Made by a program: the position numbers and the translations under genes. Positions 7,850 through 12,374 of a stretch of 12,374 bases of DNA are shown here, in pieces (positions within the stretch are counted from its first letter, which is position 1; each line of letters starts with the position of its first letter). Below the pieces are notes generated by a model. It searched no databases, was not told where the DNA came from, and worked only from the letters and a program-made list of their open reading frames with translations. This DNA comes from Leptolinea sp. UBA1437 (lineage in GTDB: Bacteria; Chloroflexota; Anaerolineae; Anaerolineales; Anaerolineaceae): assembly GCA_002329625.1 (NCBI GenBank), contig DCTP01000096.1, forward strand, positions 624 through 12,997, given 5' to 3'.

Positions 7850-7870
7850 GCTGACAATCAATAAGAAAGA

Positions 7871-8153
7871 ACCGTTGATTGAGAATAGTAGGTTCAGCTA
7901 AGCAGCATACAGAGAGTTGCATAAAGGTGAGAGAGCAGCAGCCGGCAGCCGAACTGAATGGACTCAGGAGGGCAGGACGAAAGCAATTTGCAAGTAGTGC
8001 CTGACGGGAACTTCACCCGTTATCAAGGAAGTGCGCATGATAGTGCGCAGAATAAGTGGGCGTGAGAACACGTCAATTTGGGTGGTACCGCAGGGGTTGA
8101 TTTTTATGACCTTTGTCCCAGGTTTAATTAGACCGGGGACAAAGGTCTTTTTG
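7871..8153 (+). ncRNA. T-box leader (riboswitch), tryptophan specifier UGG
   Basis: A cis-acting leader that reads tRNA charging and controls read-through into trpB2. Stem I base TTGAG (7879-7883) pairs with CTCAG (7963-7967). Above it the loop-E strand AGTA (7887-7890) faces the specifier loop GAA-TGG-A (7956-7962), with TGG at 7959-7961, the Trp codon. The next helix is GGTTC (7891-7895) with GAACT (7951-7955). The distal stem GTTGC/GCAGC (7916-7920, 7935-7939) is capped by a loop holding the conserved GGTGAG. A linker hairpin ACGGG/CCCGT (8004-8020) continues into the typical CCGTTATC. A further hairpin pairs two TGCGCA arms (8032-8037, 8044-8049). The T-box core GGGTGGTACCGCA (8080-8092) can form the antiterminator with TGTCCCAG (8114-8121), which overlaps the terminator's left arm. 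Uncharged tRNA-Trp should therefore favour transcription of trpB2. Confidence 0.95.
8108..8152 (+). terminator. T-box-controlled intrinsic terminator
   Basis: A perfect 12-bp stem, GACCTTTGTCCC (8108-8119) with GGGACAAAGGTC (8136-8147), followed by five T's (8148-8152). Its left arm contains the CCC that the T-box GGG (8080-8082) captures in the antiterminator, so the two structures are mutually exclusive. Confidence 0.93.
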
Positions 8154-8186
8154 TTTCCCCGGTAAGAATCAAAAAGGAGAAATAAA

Positions 8187-9584
8187 ATGAAAGACTCAAC
8201 AATCAATCAAAAAACGATTCCTCACCGTATATACCTGACCGAAGATCAAATTCCGACGCAATGGTATAACATTCGAGCAGACATGAAAAATAAACCTGCT
8301 CCGATTTTAAACCCGGGGACATTCAAACCGCTTTCCAAAGAAGAGCTGACTCCGATTTTCGCCGAAAAATTGGTGGATCAGGAATTGGATAACGATACCC
8401 AATATATCGATATTCCTGACGGAATTCGAGAAATCTATAAAATATATCGTCCGTCGCCATTAATCCGAGCTTACAATTTGGAAAAAGCTCTCGATACACC
8501 CGCAAAAATTTACTATAAATATGAGGGGAATAATACCTCCGGAAGTCATAAGTTAAATTCAGCCATTGCTCAAGCGTATTATGCAAAAGAACAGGGTCTG
8601 AAGGGGATGACGACAGAAACCGGTGCCGGACAATGGGGAACAGCGCTGGCGGAAGCGTGCTCGTTATTCGGAATTCCATTAATCGTATATATGGTCAAAG
8701 TCAGCTATGATCAAAAACCCTTTCGCCGCACAGTGATGCAAACCTTTGATGCCGAAGTTCATCCCAGCCCAACCACTCATACGCAAATCGGAAAGAAAAT
8801 TTTGGCTGAAAATCCGGAAACAACCGGCAGTTTAGGTTGCGCAATCAGTGAAGCGGTGGAAACGGCTGTCACGCATGAAGGATATCGCTACTTTCTCGGT
8901 TCGTGTTTGAATTATGTGATTTTGCATCAGTCGATCATCGGGATTGAGTCGAAAATTGCGATGGAATCTATCGGTGAATATCCCGACATTGTCATCGGGT
9001 GTGCCGGCGGAGGTTCCAATTTCGGCGGACTAATTTCGGAATTTGTCCATGATAAACTAACCGGAAAGGCAAATCCACGATTAATTGCAATCGAACCAGC
9101 TTCTTGTCCCTCTTTTACCCGAGGAAAGTTCGCGTATGATTTTGCCGATACGGGTAAAATTACCCCTCTTTGTAAGATGTATACCGTTGGGAGCCAGTAT
9201 ATTCCACCTTCTGATCATGCCGGCGGACTTCGCTTTCATGGAATGTCCCCTATCCTTTCACAGTTATATCATGACGGAATTCTGGAAGCTCAAGCGGTCA
9301 CCCAAAGAAAGGTATTTGAAGCTGCGGTTCTTTTTGCCAAAACAGAGACAATCTTGCCGGCACCGGAATCCGCTCACGCCATTTTGGGAGCAATCGACGA
9401 AGCCTTGAAATGCAAAGAATCCGGAGAGGAAAAGACAATTCTTTTCGGTTTGACTGGAACAGGTTATTTCGATATGACAGCTTATGAAGCTTATCTCAAC
9501 GGCACTATGAATGATTCAACAATCAGCGAGGAAGAGTTGCAAAAAAGTCTCGCTCAGTTACCGGTAGTACCAGAAGAAGTATAA
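8187..9584 (+). CDS. trpB: Tryptophan synthase beta chain, TrpB2 type
   Basis: A 465-residue PLP enzyme that joins indole and serine to make tryptophan in the cytoplasm. The long N-terminal part with WYNIRADMKN and NPGT, and the total length above the roughly 400 of classical TrpB, mark the TrpB2 (TrpB-like, TIGR01415) branch. The PLP-binding lysine is Lys122 in SGSHKLNSA, the catalytic glutamate is Glu144 in ETGAGQWG, and the phosphate loop is GCAGGGSNFGG (271-281). Trp150 stands where classical TrpB has His115, as usual for TrpB2. AAGGAG (8174-8179) lies 7 nt before the ATG. The gene appears monocistronic: no trpA neighbours it, and it is followed by a hairpin and a convergent gene. TrpB2 enzymes often act without a tightly bound alpha subunit and may salvage free indole; that role is inference here. 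Expression is governed by the Trp T-box immediately upstream. Confidence 0.94.
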   Translation: MKDSTINQKTIPHRIYLTEDQIPTQWYNIRADMKNKPAPILNPGTFKPLSKEELTPIFAEKLVDQELDNDTQYIDIPDGIREIYKIYRPSPLIRAYNLEKALDTPAKIYYKYEGNNTSGSHKLNSAIAQAYYAKEQGLKGMTTETGAGQWGTALAEACSLFGIPLIVYMVKVSYDQKPFRRTVMQTFDAEVHPSPTTHTQIGKKILAENPETTGSLGCAISEAVETAVTHEGYRYFLGSCLNYVILHQSIIGIESKIAMESIGEYPDIVIGCAGGGSNFGGLISEFVHDKLTGKANPRLIAIEPASCPSFTRGKFAYDFADTGKITPLCKMYTVGSQYIPPSDHAGGLRFHGMSPILSQLYHDGILEAQAVTQRKVFEAAVLFAKTETILPAPESAHAILGAIDEALKCKESGEEKTILFGLTGTGYFDMTAYEAYLNGTMNDSTISEEELQKSLAQLPVVPEEV

Positions 9585-9591
9585 AATTTCT

Positions 9592-9631
9592 GGCAGAAAG
9601 GTCTTCGGATTGTTCGAAAGACCTTTCTGCC
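9592..9631. terminator. Hairpin between convergent trpB2 and phosphohexomutase genes
   Basis: A perfect 14-bp stem, GGCAGAAAGGTCTT (9592-9605) and AAGACCTTTCTGCC (9618-9631), with a 12-nt loop. It starts 7 bp after the trpB2 stop and 38 bp beyond the stop of the convergent gene. Neither flank has a strong T-run (CGATTCTTC on plus, AGAAATTTTAT on minus), so it may terminate poorly or act mainly as an mRNA 3'-end stabiliser. Confidence 0.6.
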
Positions 9632-9669
9632 CGATTCTTCACAAATGAATAAAACAATGGTTATATCGA

Positions 9670-11160
9670 CTAAAAAGGCAATTCCAAGTCGGAATACATT
9701 TTCAAAAAGGGCTTTATCTCATTTAAAATGTTATTAACTCCGCCTTCGAGGTCGCTCTCAATCATCAGAGGCATTAGCGGCTCATGTAGAGACATTCTTA
9801 AGAGAAACCAGCCTTTAAAGACCGGGATGGAAATCCTGACCCCTTCATAATTATCCGGAGCTATTTTCCATGAAGGTTGTCGAGCAGTATATTCTCGAAG
9901 ATCACTTAATATGGATTCACAATATTTTTGGGGATCGGAATTATGAATTTTAATTCGATATTCAACACTTTCCAATGGATCCTTTAATTCGGAAGCCAAA
10001 TTAGCCAACGATTTTCCCTCTCGCCGACATTTCACCATCTCGCTGATGATCACCGTGGCAAGATAAGCACCATCATCCAGAAAATAATTATCGGAAAAAG
10101 CACAATGGCCGGAAGTTTCGATAGCCAGCGGACAGATGATTCCTTCTCTGTTTAAGCGAATGGCTTCATTAATCACATTTCGATACCCGCGTTTAAAGCG
10201 ATGATGGCTACATCCCAATTTGGATATAAACTTTGTCAAATGATCCGATGTGACGGAATCGGTCACAATTGTGCAACCGGGATATTTTTTGGAAACAATT
10301 TCCGCCAAAACCCCAATCAGCCGATTACGGCTGAGGATGGTTCCCTTTTCATCCACAAAAGCCGCCCGATCGACATCCGTATCAAAAACGATCCCGAGAT
10401 CACTGTGACTTTCAAGGGTCATTTTTTTTGCCGCTTCCATCACTTCGGGTAACTCGGGGTTGGGCACATGGTTCGGGAAATGGCCATCCGGTTCTAGAAA
10501 TTGACTCCCGGAGATATCCGCTCCTAATGGTTCCAAAACATCGGTGGCAAAAAATCCTGCCGAACCGTTTCCAGCATCAATCGCTATTTTATATCCGGCT
10601 AAAGGAAATTCACTTTGATCCTCAATCCCTTTTCTGATGACTGTCTGCAAATGGGAACTGTAAAGAGGCATCAAATCAAATTTTGTTCTTGTTCCGGAAG
10701 GAACTTCCGGCAATGTTTCCTGCGCTTTGGCTAAAATTGCGGTCACATCTGATGATTCCGTTCCTTTTCCTTTAGCAAAGAATTTCATCCCATTCCGGTT
10801 CCACGGCAAATGACTGGCTGTGGCCATAATCGCGCCGTCAAAATCGGATTCCGGAAAAATGGTTGACATGAACATAGCTGGGGTTGATGTCATTCCACAG
10901 TCATATCCGTTTGCACCGCCGGCTTCTATACCAGACAAAATGGCTTCTCGCATCATTCCAGCTGATAAACGGGAATCGGTCCCCACTCCGATTTTTAAGA
11001 TTTTGGAAGGTTTCTCCGCTTTTTCCGAAAGCCAAAAAACGTAACTTTTCGTAATGTCAAAAACCGCTTCAGGCGTAAGATTCGCTTTCTCTCCGTTGTC
11101 TCCATCCAGCGCAATCCCTCTGATGTCACTGCCGTTTTGAAGGGACATGTAATCTTTCAT
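9670..11160 (-). CDS. Alpha-D-phosphohexomutase (phosphomannomutase/phosphoglucomutase), plant-plastid-like branch
   Basis: A 496-residue four-domain phosphohexomutase that interconverts hexose 1- and 6-phosphates (glucose and/or mannose), feeding cell-envelope sugar and storage-polymer synthesis in the cytoplasm. The phosphoserine is Ser116 in TASHLPWNRNG. The metal loop is DTDVDR with Asp260, Asp262 and Asp264. The sugar-binding loop is ETSGH (348-352). The C-terminal phosphate loop is RMSLHEP (455-461). The loops differ from the common DGDGDR and RxSNTEP, but the functional aspartates, Arg455 and Glu460 remain. Overall shape (SDIRGIA near the start, GMTSTPAMF at 89-97, GHFPNHVPNPE) recalls the branch that includes chloroplast homologues, so glucose versus mannose preference is open. 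GAGG sits 7 nt before the ATG. The gene has its own candidate promoter and lies beyond the terminator of the upstream gene. Confidence 0.9.
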   Translation of the reverse strand: MKDYMSLQNGSDIRGIALDGDNGEKANLTPEAVFDITKSYVFWLSEKAEKPSKILKIGVGTDSRLSAGMMREAILSGIEAGGANGYDCGMTSTPAMFMSTIFPESDFDGAIMATASHLPWNRNGMKFFAKGKGTESSDVTAILAKAQETLPEVPSGTRTKFDLMPLYSSHLQTVIRKGIEDQSEFPLAGYKIAIDAGNGSAGFFATDVLEPLGADISGSQFLEPDGHFPNHVPNPELPEVMEAAKKMTLESHSDLGIVFDTDVDRAAFVDEKGTILSRNRLIGVLAEIVSKKYPGCTIVTDSVTSDHLTKFISKLGCSHHRFKRGYRNVINEAIRLNREGIICPLAIETSGHCAFSDNYFLDDGAYLATVIISEMVKCRREGKSLANLASELKDPLESVEYRIKIHNSDPQKYCESILSDLREYTARQPSWKIAPDNYEGVRISIPVFKGWFLLRMSLHEPLMPLMIESDLEGGVNNILNEIKPFLKMYSDLELPF

Positions 11161-11202
11161 ATCGAAACCTCATTTTAAATTTGTTGAAAGAACTTTTATT
11201 AT

Positions 11203-11230
11203 TTTATAACATTTGAAATCAAAGAATCAA
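11203..11230 (-). promoter_or_regulatory. Candidate promoter of the phosphohexomutase gene
   Basis: Minus-strand -35 TTGATT (11225-11230) and -10 TATAAA (11203-11208) at 16-nt spacing, in an AT-rich stretch. Transcription would start near 11196, giving a leader of about 36 nt with GAGG correctly placed before the ATG. Confidence 0.6.
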
Positions 11231-11270
11231 TGTTCATCGGAAAATTCATTCGGACATGTTTTCCTTTTTG

Positions 11271-11292
11271 GAATTATCACTCATGATAATTC
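11271..11292. repeat. Perfect 9-bp inverted repeat, possible operator
   Basis: GAATTATCA (11271-11279) and TGATAATTC (11284-11292) are exact inverse complements around CTCA. The repeat lies 41 bp upstream of the phosphohexomutase -35 box and just past the terminator of the preceding gene. It is not followed by a T-run on the minus strand, so it is more like a dimeric DNA-binding site than a terminator. The binding protein is unknown. Confidence 0.5.
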
Positions 11293-11297
11293 CCGTA

Positions 11298-11331
11298 CAA
11301 AAAAACGGACACCCGACTTCAGGCATCCGTT
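11298..11331 (-). terminator. Intrinsic terminator of the AIM24-family gene
   Basis: On the minus strand, AACGGATGCC (11331-11322) pairs with GGTGTCCGTT (11313-11304): 10 bp including two G-U pairs, with an 8-nt loop. A run of seven T's (complement of A11299-A11305, partly in the stem) follows. It lies 65 bp beyond the stop codon at 11397. Confidence 0.88.
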
Positions 11332-11396
11332 CAGGGAATACAAAATATTCAATTGTTTGGAACCGTCTGAGGAATCGATTCCGTTAAACCAATCAT

Positions 11397-12080
11397 CTAA
11401 CTGCTCTTTGAAGGAATATAGGGAAGGAGAGCACCCGCAAGCGTCTTAATCGGAGATGTCTGCAAGTACACTTTCCCCGGCCCGGTTACTTCCGTATTAA
11501 ATAATCCTTCTCCGCCGAAAGCCATGGTTTTCAATCCGCCGCTGACCTTTTTAATATCCATTGCACAGGTTGGTTCCATTGCCGCAAGATAACCGGTGTC
11601 AATCAACAGTTTTTCTCCAGGGCCCAGATCATACGTTTTGCAATATCCGTCGATTTCAAGAAAAGCCTTTCCCTGACCGCTAAGGCGTTGCATAATAAAA
11701 CCCTCACCGCCGAAAAGACCACTGGATAATTTCTTTTGGAAGAACATTGACAATTCAACCCCGACTTCCGATGCCAAAAAGCCTGATTTTTGAACAATCA
11801 ATTCCTTCCCGGGTTCGATATCAAACGGAAGGATCATTCCAGGGAAGGAAGATCCGAATGCAACCATGCCGGTCCCGCTTGCGGTAAACGTATTCAGAAA
11901 TAATGATTCGTGGGATAACATTCTGCCCAACGCTTTGCCCAAACCACCTCTTGAGGTGGCTTCCATGGTGATATTTGGCGTCATCCAGCACATAGCACCG
12001 CTTTCAGTTACCATAGATTCACCGTTTGACAAGGTACAGATTAATACCGGGAAGGGAGCCCCTTCAATTTTATATTCCAT
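11397..12080 (-). CDS. TIGR00266 / AIM24-family protein
   Basis: A 227-residue soluble protein from ATG 12078-12080, starting MEYKIEGAPFPVL as is typical of the family. Family features are the glycine-rich double beta-sandwich with MVTESGAMCWM (about residues 24-34), GTGMVAFGSSFPGMI, VQKSGFLAS, LFGGEGFIMQRLSGQGKAFLE, and the closing pair KTMAFGGEGLFNTEVTGPGKVYLQT. The family includes yeast mitochondrial Aim24, but the bacterial function is not established; a scaffolding or membrane-associated role has been suggested and I cannot refine it. No signal peptide or transmembrane helix is seen. The start is chosen because GAGAGG lies 4 nt upstream; the ATG at 12090-12092, which would add four residues, lies within that site and has no ribosome binding site of its own. 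It has its own promoter and terminator, so it is a single-gene unit. Confidence 0.88.
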   Translation of the reverse strand: MEYKIEGAPFPVLICTLSNGESMVTESGAMCWMTPNITMEATSRGGLGKALGRMLSHESLFLNTFTASGTGMVAFGSSFPGMILPFDIEPGKELIVQKSGFLASEVGVELSMFFQKKLSSGLFGGEGFIMQRLSGQGKAFLEIDGYCKTYDLGPGEKLLIDTGYLAAMEPTCAMDIKKVSGGLKTMAFGGEGLFNTEVTGPGKVYLQTSPIKTLAGALLPYIPSKSS

Positions 12081-12084
12081 ATTA

Positions 12085-12090
12085 CCTCTC
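12085..12090 (-). promoter_or_regulatory. Ribosome binding site deciding the AIM24-family start
   Basis: Minus-strand GAGAGG followed by TAAT and ATG at 12078-12080. The alternative ATG four codons earlier overlaps this site and lacks one of its own. Confidence 0.6.
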
Positions 12091-12120
12091 ATTTCTGGAT
12101 TGGTTGTTTTGTCACTTTTC

Positions 12121-12148
12121 AGTATATGCCGAATTCTTATAGTGTCAA
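12121..12148 (-). promoter_or_regulatory. Sigma70-type promoter of the AIM24-family gene
   Basis: Minus-strand consensus -35 TTGACA (12143-12148) and -10 TATACT (12121-12126) at 16-nt spacing. Transcription would begin near 12114, about 34 nt before the start codon. The -35 box is 29 bp from the start of the divergent plus-strand frame. Confidence 0.8.
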
Positions 12149-12176
12149 GGATATTTTTTGGCTTCAGCGTTCCACT

Positions 12177-12374
12177 ATGAATAAATCAAATATAAGGATT
12201 GGACGATCGGAAAGCCAGTTGAGATTCGGAAATCATATTTCCGATAAAGATCTTTGCAGATTAAAAAATCAGGGAACGGAAATGACCGTACAATCAATTT
12301 TTGACCGGACGATTGATATTCCGTCTTTGGAATGTTCTCCGCATTCCGTCATTGTTTCGGCAATACCCCTGACT
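12177..12374 (+). CDS. Unrecognised protein, N-terminal fragment (runs off the window)
   Basis: From ATG 12177-12179 the frame is open for 66 codons to the last base, in a codon style like the neighbours (many GGA, ATT, CCG). The product starts MNKSNIRIGRSES and contains DLCRLKNQGTEM, FDRTIDIPSLECSPHS and a hydrophobic strand VIVSAIPL at the edge. I do not recognise the family from this piece. No good Shine-Dalgarno precedes the first ATG. A second in-frame ATG (12282-12284) follows GGGAACGGAA and is an alternative start. The gene is divergent from the AIM24-family gene with about 96 bp between the starts. Confidence 0.5.
   Translation, partial: MNKSNIRIGRSESQLRFGNHISDKDLCRLKNQGTEMTVQSIFDRTIDIPSLECSPHSVIVSAIPLT

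Noticed and set aside
7921..8074. Multiple small inverted repeats in the intergenic region, at first suggestive of a mobile element or small-RNA gene
   Set aside because: They are all accounted for as helices of the T-box leader; no terminal inverted repeats or transposase are present.
7964..8206. An 80-codon minus-strand frame across the T-box region
   Set aside because: It is explained by the structured T-box leader and its terminator on the plus strand; it runs antisense through conserved RNA motifs and has no supporting context.
8323..8679. A 118-codon minus-strand frame inside trpB2
   Set aside because: Fully inside the trpB2 coding sequence, whose catalytic motifs are intact on the plus strand; the translated antisense product is low-confidence and unlike known families.
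11866..12180. A 104-codon plus-strand frame overlapping the AIM24-family gene
   Set aside because: Most of it is antisense to a recognised gene and it runs through that gene's promoter; its hydrophobic end is the complement of AT-rich promoter DNA.
1..12374. CRISPR arrays, tRNA or rRNA genes, insertion sequences, phage or defence genes
   Set aside because: Looked for on both strands; no spaced direct repeats, cloverleaf with CCA end, transposase/integrase motifs or defence-type domains were found.

Overview
The window looks like ordinary chromosomal sequence from a low-GC anaerobic bacterium (roughly 40% GC by eye). Evidence is a full-length pyruvate:ferredoxin oxidoreductase, a tRNA-sensing T-box leader, Shine-Dalgarno-led genes and sigma70-type promoters. 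T-boxes are best known in Bacillota but also occur in Chloroflexota, and the RsiV-like ectodomain points to Bacillota. The oxidoreductase and some neighbours would also fit a low-GC Anaerolineae-type Chloroflexota. I cannot decide the phylum from sequence alone. No transposase, integrase, CRISPR array, tRNA or rRNA gene was seen.

Layout. Positions 1-261 (+) hold the tail of a large membrane protein, closed by a bidirectional hairpin terminator. On the minus strand follow a secreted DUF3298/RsiV-like protein (330-1067) and pyruvate:ferredoxin oxidoreductase (1361-4951) with its own terminator. Next on the minus strand come a Nudix ADP-ribose pyrophosphatase-like gene (5158-5877), a YihY/BrkB membrane protein (5915-7129) and a small leucine-rich-repeat protein (7231-7767). 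The last three may be co-transcribed in the order LRR, yihY, nudix. A divergent control region (7768-8186) carries the LRR promoter on one strand. On the other strand it carries a strong promoter and a complete tryptophan-type T-box leader driving a lone TrpB2-type tryptophan synthase beta gene (8187-9584). Convergent to it is a plant/chloroplast-like phosphohexomutase (9670-11160, minus), preceded by a TIGR00266/AIM24-family gene (11397-12080, minus) with a clear promoter and terminator. A divergent unrecognised reading frame (12177 to the end, plus) runs off the window.

How the genes fit together. They are mostly separate housekeeping units: pyruvate fermentation/CoA-acylation (PFOR), nucleotide-sugar clean-up (Nudix), hexose-phosphate interconversion (phosphohexomutase) and tryptophan supply. 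The best-supported regulatory logic is the T-box: promoter, Stem I with a UGG specifier, antiterminator and competing terminator can all be placed base by base. They tie trpB2 expression to uncharged tRNA-Trp. I found no convincing new multi-gene system. The items most worth a second look are the T-box/orphan TrpB2 pair, a possibly leaderless LRR gene, an orphan RsiV-type ectodomain without an anti-sigma domain, and a perfect inverted repeat upstream of the phosphohexomutase promoter.
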